A stretch of DNA of 64,000 nt from Enterobacteriaceae endosymbiont of Donacia simplex (GCF_012568645.1 NZ_CP046192.1:288802-352801), one strand, 5' to 3'. Positions 1 through 10,208 are shown, counted from the first letter of the stretch. Translations and numbers: made by a program. Notes: generated by a model not told the origin, from the letters alone.

Positions 1-712
1 CAATATTAACAATTTCACTTGGATGTTTGACTCTTTTCCAAGCCATATCTGTTATATGTAATAAGCCATCAACACCACCTAAATCAACAAATGCCCCATA
101 ATCAGTAAGATTTTTCACTAATCCTTTAATTTCCATACCTTCATATATAGTATTAAGTAAATGATTTCTTTCAGCACTATTTTCTAATTCTATAACAGCT
201 TTTCTCGATACAACAACATTATTTCTTTTTTTATCTAACTTTATAACTTTAAAATCTAATTCTTTTCCTTCTAAATGAGCAGTATCCCTAATTGGTCGAA
301 TATCTACTAAAGATCCTGGTAAAAAAGCTCTAATACTATTAAGTTCTACAGTAAATCCTCCTTTCACTTTACCAGTAATAATTCCTTTAATATTATTATT
401 ATTTAAATTAGCTTTTTCTAAAATTAACCAAGATTCATGTCTTTTAGCTTTTTCTCTAGATAAAATAGTTTCACCAAATCCATCTTCTATTGAATCTAAT
501 GATACATCTACAATATCTCCTACCTTTATTTCAAGATTTCCTTGAGAATTTTTAAATTGTGAAATAGGAATACAAGATTCTGATTTTAAACCAGCATCTA
601 CTAATACAATATCTTTTTCAATAGAAATAATAGTTCCGGATATTATTGATCCTAAATTAATAATTTTGTGTTTTAATGATTCTTCAAATAACTCTGCAAA
701 ACATTCATTCAT
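1..712 (-). CDS. rpsA: 30S ribosomal protein S1 (5' part, runs off the window)
   Basis: This is the N-terminal 237 residues of ribosomal protein S1, which binds mRNA on the 30S subunit and helps initiation on weakly structured leaders. The start ATG at 712 gives [14 protein letters not shown], matching the E. coli start MTESFAQLFEESLK. The first S1/OB repeats follow with near-identical stretches such as [30 protein letters not shown] and [19 protein letters not shown]. The remaining repeats lie beyond position 1. In E. coli cmk sits between aroA and rpsA; here aroA is followed directly by rpsA after a 274-bp spacer. Identification is certain; only the 3' end is unseen. Confidence 0.98.
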   Translation of the reverse strand, partial: MNECFAELFEESLKHKIINLGSIISGTIISIEKDIVLVDAGLKSESCIPISQFKNSQGNLEIKVGDIVDVSLDSIEDGFGETILSREKAKRHESWLILEKANLNNNNIKGIITGKVKGGFTVELNSIRAFLPGSLVDIRPIRDTAHLEGKELDFKVIKLDKKRNNVVVSRKAVIELENSAERNHLLNTIYEGMEIKGLVKNLTDYGAFVDLGGVDGLLHITDMAWKRVKHPSEIVNI

Positions 713-986
713 ATTAGTAACTTTAAAATATTTTATAATAAATATCCACTTAAATCATATTAAGTATTATTTTTTAAAAAACTCATATATTCCTTTTATG
801 AGAGAGATTTAAATATAATTTATAATTATATATTATATATAATCTATATATCATATAGATATGCATATAAAGTTAACATTAATAAATTTTTTCTGCAACT
901 ATATATATTATAAGTATTAATTTATTTAATTTTATTTTTTTTAAAATTATTTTTTCTAATTATACAATTCAATGATTATAATTAAT
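713..986. other. Gene-free spacer between aroA and rpsA (site of lost cmk)
   Basis: This 274-bp spacer is almost pure A/T with no open frame of note. In E. coli the cytidylate kinase gene cmk lies just upstream of rpsA, and no trace of it can be read here. A small perfect inverted repeat (842-849 paired with 853-860, 3-nt loop) is present, but it has no T-run to make it a convincing terminator. The rpsA promoter should lie here, but I could not pick one with confidence. Confidence 0.6.
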
Positions 987-2279
987 TTAATTATAAATAC
1001 TAATTTTTTTAAAATCTTTAAAAAAATTTGGATATGTTTTACTAGTACAATTAGGATTAATTATACTTACTGAATTATTAGATAATGATAATAATGAAAA
1101 ACACATAGCTATACGATGATCGTTATATGTTTCAATTATAACCTCTTTTATCTGTTTAGGAGGATAAATAATGATATAATCATAACCGGTAATAATCTTT
1201 GCCCCAGTTTTTTTTAATTCATTAGACATTGCTTTTAATCGATCAGTTTCTTTTACTCTCCAATTATATATATTCTTTATTGTTGTAATTCCTTTTGCAA
1301 ATAAACTAGTAACAGCTATAGTCATAGCAACATCTGGAATATTATTTAAGTCCATATTTATTGATTTTAAAGTATTTTTTGTACAACTAATATAATTTTT
1401 ACCATAATTTATTATTGCACCCATTTTTTGTAAAACATTAACATATTTTATATCTCCCTGAATACTATTTTTATTTATATTATTTAGTTTTACTGTACCT
1501 CCTTTAATTGCTGCAGCAGATAAAAAATATGAAGCTGAAGAAGCATCTCCTTCTATAATATATTTACCAGGAGAAATATAATTTTGTTGTCCAGAAATTT
1601 TAAATTGCTGATAATTATGATTTTCTACATGGATACCAAAAATTTTCATTAATTTAATAGTTATATCAATATATGGTTTTGATACTAAATTATTCGTAAT
1701 ATTAATTAAAGTATTTTGTTTTATTAAAGGACATATAATTAATAATGATGTTAAAAACTGGCTAGAAATAGAACCTTCTATTTCTAGAATTTTAGTACCT
1801 TGAAAACCTCCTTTTATATGTATAGGAGGAAAATTTTTTTTTTCTAAATAATTTATAATAGCTCCACCATTTTTTAATGAATCTACAAGATGTTTTATAG
1901 GCCTTTCCTTCATTCTTGGTTCACCTGTTAAAATAATATCACATTCACTATTTAATGATAATACAGCTGTTAATGGTCGAATTACTGTTCCTGCGTTTCC
2001 AAGAAATAATTTTAATTTTTTTTTAGGTTTAAAAATTCCATTATTTCCTATTATTAAACATTCAGTTTTACTTTTTGATAAAATAAATTTAATATTTAAT
2101 TTTTTTAATGCATTTAACATATGATTTATATCATCACTATTAAGTAAATTAATTAATTTAGTATTACCTTTGGCTAATGCTGATAATAAAAGTACTCTAT
2201 TCGAAATACTTTTAGATCCAGGTAAAAATATAGAACCTTTAATTTTATGAATAGGTTTTAGATTTAAAATATTTTTCAT
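987..2279 (-). CDS. aroA: 3-phosphoshikimate 1-carboxyvinyltransferase (EPSP synthase)
   Basis: AroA transfers the enolpyruvyl group of PEP to shikimate-3-phosphate, the sixth step of the cytoplasmic shikimate pathway towards chorismate and the aromatic amino acids. The 430-residue protein is close to the E. coli length (427). It shows the N-terminal PGSKSISNRVLLLSALA motif, the PEP-loop GNAGTVIRPLTA, the GDASSASYFLSAAA segment and the C-terminal NDHRIAMCFSL. It lies directly downstream of serC, as in the E. coli serC-aroA operon, with a 50-bp gap. AroB and AroK for the same pathway are encoded at 56268-57908, supporting a working pathway. Confidence 0.98.
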   Translation of the reverse strand: MKNILNLKPIHKIKGSIFLPGSKSISNRVLLLSALAKGNTKLINLLNSDDINHMLNALKKLNIKFILSKSKTECLIIGNNGIFKPKKKLKLFLGNAGTVIRPLTAVLSLNSECDIILTGEPRMKERPIKHLVDSLKNGGAIINYLEKKNFPPIHIKGGFQGTKILEIEGSISSQFLTSLLIICPLIKQNTLINITNNLVSKPYIDITIKLMKIFGIHVENHNYQQFKISGQQNYISPGKYIIEGDASSASYFLSAAAIKGGTVKLNNINKNSIQGDIKYVNVLQKMGAIINYGKNYISCTKNTLKSINMDLNNIPDVAMTIAVTSLFAKGITTIKNIYNWRVKETDRLKAMSNELKKTGAKIITGYDYIIIYPPKQIKEVIIETYNDHRIAMCFSLLSLSNNSVSIINPNCTSKTYPNFFKDFKKISIYN

Positions 2280-2329
2280 ATATATATATTATTTATTATT
2301 TAAATTAAATTTTAAAATAATCATATCAT

Positions 2330-3424
2330 TTATGAATAGATTTTTTCAAAATCATTCATAAAATTTATTAATTTTTTAATACCTTCTAAAGGCATAGCAT
2401 TATATATAGATGCTCTTATACCTCCTATTATTTTATGTCCTTTAAGATAAAATAATCCACTTTCTTGGGATTTTTGTAAAAATAAATTTTCTTTTTCGGG
2501 GGTTTTTAAATGAAAAACAACATTTGTTATAGATCTATTACAATGTTTAATTTTATTTATATAAAATTCACTTTTGTCTATAGTAGAATAGAGTAATTTT
2601 GCTTTTTTTTTATTTATTTTACTAATATATTTTACCCCCCCTTTTTTTTTTAACCATTTTAAAACTAACCCTGATAAATATAAAGAAAAAGTAGGAGGGG
2701 TGTTAAACATTGAATTATGTTTATATATAATTTTATAATCTAATACTGAGGGTAATTCTTTTCTTTTTTTATTTTTATTTATAATTAAGTCTTTTTTTAT
2801 AATTAAAATAGTTAATCCTGCTGGACCAATATTTTTTTGTGCACTTGCATATATCATTCCATAATTTTGGATATTAATTTCTTTTGCAAGAATAGAAGAT
2901 GATAAATCTGCAATAATAGTTTTATTTTTAATTGTAGGTTCTTCATTTATTGCAAGACCTTCTATTGTTTCATTAGGACAATAATGTATATATTTTGAAT
3001 TATTTTTTAATTTCCAATATTTCATTTTTTGAATATAATATATACCATTTTTTTTTTTTACTGGATTAATAATATTAGGTTTACAATATTTTGTAGCTTC
3101 TTGTATCGCTTTATAAGACCAATGACCAATATTTGCATAATCAGCTGTTTCATTATAGTATAATAAATTCATCGGTATAGCTGAAAATTGTGTTCTAGCA
3201 CCTCCTTGACAAAATAATATTTCATATTGTAATGGAATATTCATTAATTCACGTAAATCTTTTTTTATATTTTTTATTAAATTTATAAAATCATTACTAC
3301 GATGACTTATTTCCATAACAGAAAAATTTAAATTATTCCAGTTTATTAATTCATCTTGGGCTTTTTTTAATACTTCACGAGGGAGGGATGCTGGACCAGG
3401 ACTAAAATTAAATATATTTTGCAT
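2330..3424 (-). CDS. serC: Phosphoserine aminotransferase
   Basis: SerC is a PLP-dependent transaminase converting 3-phosphohydroxypyruvate to phosphoserine, and also the 4-phosphohydroxythreonine step of vitamin B6 synthesis. The protein has 364 residues (E. coli 362). It begins with FNFSPGPASLPREVL, carries CQGGARTQFSAIPMNLL for phosphate and PLP contact, and has the Schiff-base lysine in SAQKNIGPAGLT. It heads the serC-aroA pair. The coding strand contains a run of ten A followed by seven G at about 2635-2651, a place prone to slippage, but the frame is intact. Whether it mainly serves serine or PLP synthesis cannot be told from this window. Confidence 0.97.
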   Translation of the reverse strand: MQNIFNFSPGPASLPREVLKKAQDELINWNNLNFSVMEISHRSNDFINLIKNIKKDLRELMNIPLQYEILFCQGGARTQFSAIPMNLLYYNETADYANIGHWSYKAIQEATKYCKPNIINPVKKKNGIYYIQKMKYWKLKNNSKYIHYCPNETIEGLAINEEPTIKNKTIIADLSSSILAKEINIQNYGMIYASAQKNIGPAGLTILIIKKDLIINKNKKRKELPSVLDYKIIYKHNSMFNTPPTFSLYLSGLVLKWLKKKGGVKYISKINKKKAKLLYSTIDKSEFYINKIKHCNRSITNVVFHLKTPEKENLFLQKSQESGLFYLKGHKIIGGIRASIYNAMPLEGIKKLINFMNDFEKIYS

Positions 3425-3466
3425 GATTATATAATCCTAAAAACTTTAAGTTAAGATATAATAATT

Positions 3467-4573
3467 TTATTTTAATTGTGTATTGTTAGTATAAAGAGAC
3501 ATTATAATACCAAAATTAGCCATAATAACGACAAGAGATGTCCCTCCATAACTTATTAATGGTAAAGGAATTCCAACAATAGGTAATAAACCACTTACCA
3601 TACTCATATTAATAAATGTACATAAAAAAAATACTGATATTATACCTCCAATTATTATTTTATTAAAAAGATCATGACATTTTAATGATAAAAAAAAACT
3701 TCTTCCTATTAATAATATATATAAGATAATTAATAATAATACTCCAACAAAACCAAATTCTTCTGCAAATATAGAAAATATAAAATCAGTATGTTTTTCT
3801 GGTAAAAAATTTAGTTGTGATTGTGTTCCATGTTGCCATCCTTTTCCAAATAAACCTCCAGAACCTATTGCTGTTTTAGATTGAAAAATATGATATCCTT
3901 TACCTAATAAATCATAATGTGTTTTTAACAACATTAACATTCTTTCTCTTTGATAATCATGTAATAAAAAAACCCAAGCAAAGGGGAGAAATATTATAAA
4001 TAAAATAATACTATTTAATATTTTTTTCCAAGATAATCCTGCTAAAAATAATATAATAGAACCAGATAAACCAATTAATATAGCAGTACCTAAATCTGGT
4101 TGTTTAGCTACTAATATAGTAGGTATTAATATTAAAATCATTGTTTTTAAAAAAACTTTTGTGTTAATATGATACTCTGCTTCATCTATAATACTAGCAA
4201 CAACTAAAGGAACTGATATTTTAGCTATTTCAGATGGTTGAAATTTAAAAAAATTAATATTTAACCATCTTTTAGCTCCTTTTGTAGTATATCCAGCAAA
4301 TTCAACAGCAATTAATAAAGAAACAGAAAATAAATAAAATAAAAAAGAATATTTTTTATAAATTTCTGGAGGAATTTGTACTGCTATTAACATAATTATA
4401 AAACCTATACAAATTTGTATTAATTTATGTTTTAAAAAAATATGATTCTGTAATCCTGTTACACTCCATGTTATAAATAAACTAACTATTAAAATTAATA
4501 TAATTAATAATAATAAAATTAAATCTATATGTAATACAGAATGAATAAAATAACTTAAATTTTTTTTTTTCAT
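3467..4573 (-). CDS. mrdB: Rod shape-determining SEDS peptidoglycan glycosyltransferase
   Basis: RodA (MrdB) is the polytopic SEDS glycosyltransferase that polymerises lipid II during cell elongation, paired with PBP2. The protein has 368 residues (E. coli 370) and consists of about ten hydrophobic segments. Family signatures are FQPSEIAKI, KQPDLGTAILIGL, LLGKGYHIFQSKTAIGSGG, FLPEKHTDFIFSI and the C-terminal GIPLPLISYGGTSL. It directly follows mrdA with a 24-bp gap, preserving the E. coli mrdA-mrdB order; rlpA, which follows in E. coli, is absent. Its retention argues that this symbiont still builds a peptidoglycan wall. Confidence 0.97.
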   Translation of the reverse strand: MKKKNLSYFIHSVLHIDLILLLLIILILIVSLFITWSVTGLQNHIFLKHKLIQICIGFIIMLIAVQIPPEIYKKYSFLFYLFSVSLLIAVEFAGYTTKGAKRWLNINFFKFQPSEIAKISVPLVVASIIDEAEYHINTKVFLKTMILILIPTILVAKQPDLGTAILIGLSGSIILFLAGLSWKKILNSIILFIIFLPFAWVFLLHDYQRERMLMLLKTHYDLLGKGYHIFQSKTAIGSGGLFGKGWQHGTQSQLNFLPEKHTDFIFSIFAEEFGFVGVLLLIILYILLIGRSFFLSLKCHDLFNKIIIGGIISVFFLCTFINMSMVSGLLPIVGIPLPLISYGGTSLVVIMANFGIIMSLYTNNTQLK

Positions 4574-4597
4574 AATAAAATCACATAATTAAAAATT

Positions 4598-6472
4598 TTA
4601 TATTAAAAATTTTTTTTGGTTTGTAAAAATATAATCTAAAATTTTTCTCAAAATATTTCCAATTAATATATTTTTATTACTATTTTCTATAATAATAGTA
4701 ATAGCTATTTTAGGATTATTAAAGGGAGCAAAAGCTATTATAAGTTTATGATCTCTTAGTTTTTCTTCTATTGTATTTATATTATATTGTTTTGTATTTT
4801 TTAAATTAAAAACTTGTGCAGTTCCAGTTTTTGCTGCTACATTATAATTTTTTACATTAGAAAAATATCTATATAAAGTACCATTTTTCTTATTTACTAC
4901 ATTATACATTCCCTTTTTTACTATATTCCAATACTGTAAAGGTAAATTTACTATTTTTTTATATTTTGGAGAAGAATAATATTTAAAAATATTATCTAAT
5001 TTTTCCATTTTATAAAGATGAAGATTTTTTATAGTACCATTATTTATTAATATAGTTAAGGCTTTATGTATTTGTATAGGAGTAGCATTCCAATAACTTT
5101 GTCCTATACCAACTGAAATGGTATCTCCTATATACCAAGGATTTTCTATATTTTGTAATTTCCATTTTTTTGTAGGTAAATTACCTGATTGTTCATTAAA
5201 AAGATCAATATTTGTTAATTTCCCATAACCAAATTTATTCATCCAATTATGGATTTTATTAATACCTATATTATAGGCTAAGTGATAAAAAAAAGAATCT
5301 GATGATTCTTGTAATGCTTTATTAATATTAAGATAACCATGACCATTTTTTTTCCAATCTTTATAAATTTGATTAAATTTAGGTATTTTCCACCATCCAG
5401 GATCAAATAATATTGTATTTTCATTTATTAAATTTAAATTTAAAGATAATAAAGCGATATATGGTTTAATAGTAGAAGCGGGGGGATATATTCCTTGAAT
5501 AGCTCGATTTATTAAAGGATTATTATTATTTTTTAGTAAAAAATTTAAATTTTTTTTTTCATTATTATTAATAAATAAATTAGGATTAAAACTTGGCGTA
5601 GAAACCATAGCTAAAATTTCACCATTTTTAGGATTACTAATAATAACAGTTCCTTTTTTATCTTTCATTAATAAATAAATATATTTTTGTAAATTATAAT
5701 CAATTGTTAAATAAATATCACTTCCTGTATATGGTTCTTTTTTACAAATATTATATTTATAAAAACCTTTATTATCTATAGCTATTTTTTGATAACCAGG
5801 AATTCCATATATTTTTTTTTGATAATATTTTTCAATACCATTCATCCCTATTGATGATTTATCAGTATAGTTTTTTACAGAATTTTTATTTTTAAAAATA
5901 ATTCTTTTTTTTATATTATGAGAATTAATATATCCAATAACATGTGCAAATAAATTTTTTTGTGGATAAAAACGTTTTTGATAAATTTTAAGAGATATTT
6001 CAGGAAATTTATACTTATTTACTAAAAATTTAGATACTTGAATTTTATCTAAATCTATTTTTAAAATAATAGTTTTTAATGGATTATCTTTTATTTTTTT
6101 GTTTATTAAATTTATAAGATCATATTTATTAATTTTTAATTTTAATAATTTTTGTAAATTTATAATTTTTTTTGAAATATTACTATTATTATTAAGTTTA
6201 AATTTAACTTGATAAAAATTTTTATTTTTAGCTAAAATTATACCATTCCTATCATAAATTAATCCTCTATTTGGTTTTAAAAAAAAAAAACTAGAATAAT
6301 TTTTTTCAGATTGTAATTTATATTTTTTATAAGATTTTATTTGCAAATAATATAAATTATATATTAGAATAAATAATAATATTAAAAAAACTTTAATTAA
6401 AAATTTTATTCTCTGTAAAAAAATTTTTGATTTTATTGTATAATTTTGTAAAAAATTATATTTTATACTCAT
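4598..6472 (-). CDS. mrdA: Penicillin-binding protein 2 (elongation transpeptidase)
   Basis: PBP2 is the monofunctional DD-transpeptidase of the elongasome, anchored in the inner membrane. The 624-residue product (E. coli 633) has a single N-terminal membrane helix at about 24-46, a divergent K/N-rich pedestal domain, and the catalytic domain with the nucleophile motif PPASTIKP (Ser333, Lys336), an SSDS motif for SxN, and AAKTGTAQ for KTG. All three catalytic motifs are intact. It lies between holA and mrdB; in E. coli nadD, rsfS and rlmH stand between holA and mrdA, so those have been lost here. It should act with RodA encoded next door. Confidence 0.97.
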   Translation of the reverse strand: MSIKYNFLQNYTIKSKIFLQRIKFLIKVFLILLFILIYNLYYLQIKSYKKYKLQSEKNYSSFFFLKPNRGLIYDRNGIILAKNKNFYQVKFKLNNNSNISKKIINLQKLLKLKINKYDLINLINKKIKDNPLKTIILKIDLDKIQVSKFLVNKYKFPEISLKIYQKRFYPQKNLFAHVIGYINSHNIKKRIIFKNKNSVKNYTDKSSIGMNGIEKYYQKKIYGIPGYQKIAIDNKGFYKYNICKKEPYTGSDIYLTIDYNLQKYIYLLMKDKKGTVIISNPKNGEILAMVSTPSFNPNLFINNNEKKNLNFLLKNNNNPLINRAIQGIYPPASTIKPYIALLSLNLNLINENTILFDPGWWKIPKFNQIYKDWKKNGHGYLNINKALQESSDSFFYHLAYNIGINKIHNWMNKFGYGKLTNIDLFNEQSGNLPTKKWKLQNIENPWYIGDTISVGIGQSYWNATPIQIHKALTILINNGTIKNLHLYKMEKLDNIFKYYSSPKYKKIVNLPLQYWNIVKKGMYNVVNKKNGTLYRYFSNVKNYNVAAKTGTAQVFNLKNTKQYNINTIEEKLRDHKLIIAFAPFNNPKIAITIIIENSNKNILIGNILRKILDYIFTNQKKFLI

Positions 6473-6504
6473 TATTATTTAATACCTATATTATTAAAAA
6501 TCTT

Positions 6505-7497
6505 TTATGAAATTAAAAAAATTAATTTTTTTAAATCAATCCAAAAATATTTTTCTGCATAATTATTTATTATAAAACTTTTAATATTTATTTCAATTTC
6601 TAATAATAATTTAAATATTAAATATAATTTTTGATTATTTATTCTCTTTAATATTTTTTTATAAAAATATTCTTTTGATAAAGATATTAGAAATTTTTTA
6701 AAAATTATATTTAAAGGATATTTTTTTAAATTTCTATATATTTTAAAAATTAAAAAAAAAGTTTTTTGTAATTTATTAAAAATTAAAAAAATATTTTGTT
6801 TATTATTTTTCATTTGTTTAATAATTTCAAAACTATTTTTTATATTACCTAATAAAATAGAAGTAATTAAATTATTATTTTTTATATAAAAAATATTATC
6901 TAGATAATTTTGATTATTATTATTTATATAAATATTTTCTATAATTTGATTTAATAACATTAAATTTTTTGAATATAAATTTTTTAATAAATTACAATTT
7001 TTTTCATTTATAAATAAATTTAATTTTTTAAAACGATAATAAATCCAATTAATTAATTTTTTATCATTTAATTTATTATATTTATGAAATATTAAATATT
7101 TATTATTTATAAAATTTTTTATAATTTTTTCTATATATAAATTTATATAATCATGAATTTCTAAAATTAGAATATTATTAATATCTATATATTTAATTAC
7201 ATTAATAATATTATTTTTAAATTTAAAGAAAATTTTTTTATTTAAGAACATTAAATGTATTATTTGTTTTTTACAAAAAAAATCAATTATAATAAATTTA
7301 GAAAAAATATCATTCCAAACAGTATTATCGTCAATAATTATTATTTGATTTTTAAGATAACCTAATTTTAATAATTTTTTAAATAATAAATTTATATTTT
7401 TTTTAATAAAAAAAATTTCATCACCGCCTATAATATAACAAAAATATTTTTTGTTATAAATATTTTTATCAAAATTATCTAACAATATTTTATTCAT
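6505..7497 (-). CDS. holA: DNA polymerase III delta subunit (clamp loader)
   Basis: HolA is the delta subunit of the clamp-loader complex; it opens the beta sliding clamp and works with gamma/tau (DnaX) and delta-prime. The 330-residue protein (E. coli 343) is very divergent and rich in Ile, Asn and Lys, but the N-terminal GGDEIFFIKKNINLL aligns with the E. coli LLGNDPLLLQES region, and VWNDIFSKF matches the following WNAIFSLC stretch. Position between leuS and mrdA fits the E. coli leuS-lptE-holA order with lptE missing. The identification rests on partial similarity and strong synteny. The clamp-loader ATPase dnaX is at 52916-54019. Confidence 0.85.
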   Translation of the reverse strand: MNKILLDNFDKNIYNKKYFCYIIGGDEIFFIKKNINLLFKKLLKLGYLKNQIIIIDDNTVWNDIFSKFIIIDFFCKKQIIHLMFLNKKIFFKFKNNIINVIKYIDINNILILEIHDYINLYIEKIIKNFINNKYLIFHKYNKLNDKKLINWIYYRFKKLNLFINEKNCNLLKNLYSKNLMLLNQIIENIYINNNNQNYLDNIFYIKNNNLITSILLGNIKNSFEIIKQMKNNKQNIFLIFNKLQKTFFLIFKIYRNLKKYPLNIIFKKFLISLSKEYFYKKILKRINNQKLYLIFKLLLEIEINIKSFIINNYAEKYFWIDLKKLIFLIS

Positions 7498-7552
7498 TTT
7501 TATTAAAAATTACTTATTTTATAGATATTTAAATTTATAAACATAATTAATA

Positions 7553-10105
7553 TTATTTTTTTTTTGTTACTATATTAAATATTTTTTGTGGTATATATAT
7601 TATTTTTATTATTTTAACATTTATTAAAAGTTTAGATATTTTATTATGTGATAATATATATTCTTTAATATAATTCTGTTTATCTTTATATTTATTTAGT
7701 ATAGATAGAATATATTTTTTTTTTCCGTCTATTTGAATTACAATTTTAAATTTATTATTTATTTTATTAGTATCAATGTTTGTAATTAAAGGCCATAACT
7801 CATAATCTATATTATTTTTATTTCCCATATATTTCCATAATACAAAACAAATATGTGGGGTAAAAGGATAAAGCATTTTTAATATAGATAATATTCCATT
7901 AAAAATAATGGTATAATCAATATCATTAAATATTTTATATTTTTTAACTTTATTAAATAAAATCATTATTGATGATATTGCTGTATTAAAAGATTGATTT
8001 TGTTCAAAATTATTTGTTATTTTAGTAATAGTTTTATTTATATAATTTTGTATTATTAATTGTTTTTTATTATAAGAAAAAAATAATTTATTTTTTTTAA
8101 GTTTTTGATAATTATCAGATAATTTTTTATATTTATAAATAAATTTCCATATTTTTTTTAAAAATCTATACATTCCTTTAATTCCTTTTTCTTGCCATTC
8201 TAAATCTATTGTTGGTGGAGCCGCAAACATAATAAAAAGACGTAAAGAATCTGCTCCATATTTTTCAATAATATTTTGAGGATCAATACCATTATTTTTA
8301 GACTTAGACATTTTAATCATACCATTATTAATTAATTTTCTTCCTTTATTATCAATAAAAATATTATTTTTTTTATCAAAAAAAACATTTTTTTCTTTAA
8401 TCCAATGATACTTTTTTTTTTTATCTATATAATAATAAGAGTTTGCTAATACCATTCCTTGACATAATAAATTTTTAACTGGTTCATTAGTATTTAATAA
8501 TCCTACATCTCTCATTAATTTATGAAAAAAACGAAAATATATTAAATGCATGGTAGCATGTTCTATTCCACCAATATATTGGTCTACAGGTAACCAGTAT
8601 TGAGCATTTTTTTTATTTATCATACTATTTTTTTCATTATTACAAGTATATCTAGCATAATACCACGAAGATTCGATAAAAGTATCCAATGTATCTGTTT
8701 CTAATTGTCCTATTATTCCATTATAATTATATTGAAACCAATCTAAATTATTTTTAATTTTTTCACTATAACTATCTTTTATATTTTTATTAAAAAATTT
8801 TTCTGGAAAAATAAGAGGTAAATCTTTTTGTTGTAATGGTATACACTGTTTATTTTTTGTGTTAATTATAGGAATTGGGGTTCCCCATATACGTTGTCTT
8901 GAAATACTCCAATCTTTTAAATTAAAATATTTTTTATTAGATGCCTGTTTTTTAAAAATTAAATCTTGAATGATGAATTCATTATTATTTTTAATATTAT
9001 TAGATAAATTTAATATTTTATTTTTTGATATAACTGACATATTATATTCTTGTATAAAATTATAATCTTGTTTATTATGTTGTGGATTACTAATAGTTGC
9101 TTTAATTTTACTATAAGAAGATAAATAATTTACAATTATTATTGGTATTTTTTTGTTTAGAACAATATTATATGCAAATAATTCACTATTAATATATTTT
9201 ATTTTATTAAATTGAAAATTATTTTTGTCTAAATAAGATAAAGATGAATATTTATTAATAAATTTTTTAATTTTTTTATTATTTATAAATTTTTTACATA
9301 TTGAATGATTATATAAAATTTTAATAAATGAAATATTATTAATAATATAATAATATTTTTTTTTTATAAATACACTGAATGTATAATTAATATTATAAAT
9401 TTTAAAAAAAATTTTTATTCCTTCTATTTTACCAATCCAATTTTTTTGCATATTTTTTATTTTTTTAGGCCAACCATCTAAAAATTTTAAATTATTAAGT
9501 AATTCTTCAGCATAATTAGTAATTTTTAAAAACCATTGTTGAACTTTTTTTTTTGTAACAATACTATTACATCTCCAACAACATTTATTAATTACTTGTT
9601 CGTTAGCTAAGACAGTTTTATCAATAGGACACCAATTAACTATATCATTTTTTTTATATGCTAATCCTAATTTATATAATTTTAAAAAAAACCATTGTTC
9701 CCAACGATAATAATTAGGATCACATGTTCTAATTTCTCTATCCCAATTAAAACTAAATCCCAATAATTGTAATTGTTTTTTCATATATAAAATATTATTC
9801 TTAGTCCATATATTAGGAGATATATTATGATTATGAGCGGCTATTTCAGCTGGCAATCCAAAAGCATCCCATCCAATTGGATGTAAAACATTTTTTCCTA
9901 ACATTCTCTGATATCTTGCAATAACATCTCCTATAGTATAATTACGTACATGACCCATATGTAATTTTCCTGAAGGATATGGTAACATTGAAAGACAGTA
10001 AAATTTTTGTTTATTATAATTTTCAATGACTTTAAAAGTTTTTTCAACTTCCCATTTTTTTTGTACATAAAATTCTATTTCTTTAGGAGAATATTCTTTT
10101 TTCAT
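7553..10105 (-). CDS. leuS: Leucyl-tRNA synthetase with degraded editing site
   Basis: LeuS charges tRNA-Leu. The 850-residue protein (E. coli 860) keeps the synthetic machinery: PYPSGKLHMGH (class I HIGH motif at 49-52), a zinc-binding CPIDK...CCWRC segment near 159-179, SRQRIWGTPIP at about 402-412 and the KMSKS loop GMIKMSKSKN. The CP1 editing domain (about 225-395) is present in length but not in key residues: the threonine-rich TTRPDT loop is replaced by IKKKYY at 247-252, and the GTGAVMAVPGHDQRD segment is replaced by YSKIKATISNPQHNKQD, so the conserved aspartate (E. coli Asp345) becomes Asn344. Aminoacylation should work; clearance of mischarged tRNA-Leu is probably lost. Upstream is ybeY, downstream holA. 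Confidence 0.97.
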   Translation of the reverse strand: MKKEYSPKEIEFYVQKKWEVEKTFKVIENYNKQKFYCLSMLPYPSGKLHMGHVRNYTIGDVIARYQRMLGKNVLHPIGWDAFGLPAEIAAHNHNISPNIWTKNNILYMKKQLQLLGFSFNWDREIRTCDPNYYRWEQWFFLKLYKLGLAYKKNDIVNWCPIDKTVLANEQVINKCCWRCNSIVTKKKVQQWFLKITNYAEELLNNLKFLDGWPKKIKNMQKNWIGKIEGIKIFFKIYNINYTFSVFIKKKYYYIINNISFIKILYNHSICKKFINNKKIKKFINKYSSLSYLDKNNFQFNKIKYINSELFAYNIVLNKKIPIIIVNYLSSYSKIKATISNPQHNKQDYNFIQEYNMSVISKNKILNLSNNIKNNNEFIIQDLIFKKQASNKKYFNLKDWSISRQRIWGTPIPIINTKNKQCIPLQQKDLPLIFPEKFFNKNIKDSYSEKIKNNLDWFQYNYNGIIGQLETDTLDTFIESSWYYARYTCNNEKNSMINKKNAQYWLPVDQYIGGIEHATMHLIYFRFFHKLMRDVGLLNTNEPVKNLLCQGMVLANSYYYIDKKKKYHWIKEKNVFFDKKNNIFIDNKGRKLINNGMIKMSKSKNNGIDPQNIIEKYGADSLRLFIMFAAPPTIDLEWQEKGIKGMYRFLKKIWKFIYKYKKLSDNYQKLKKNKLFFSYNKKQLIIQNYINKTITKITNNFEQNQSFNTAISSIMILFNKVKKYKIFNDIDYTIIFNGILSILKMLYPFTPHICFVLWKYMGNKNNIDYELWPLITNIDTNKINNKFKIVIQIDGKKKYILSILNKYKDKQNYIKEYILSHNKISKLLINVKIIKIIYIPQKIFNIVTKKK

Positions 10106-10208
10106 ACAAAAATAATTCCTGAATATATTATTTAATATTTTATTAAATTAAAATAATTAATTATTTTACAAAAATTTTTTATTAATTATTATCTAATATA
10201 AATTTTAC

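Noticed and set aside
10149..10168. 20-bp palindrome between leuS and ybeY
   Set aside because: Made only of A and T in an all-A/T spacer; such palindromes are expected by chance, and there is no T-run placing it as a terminator.
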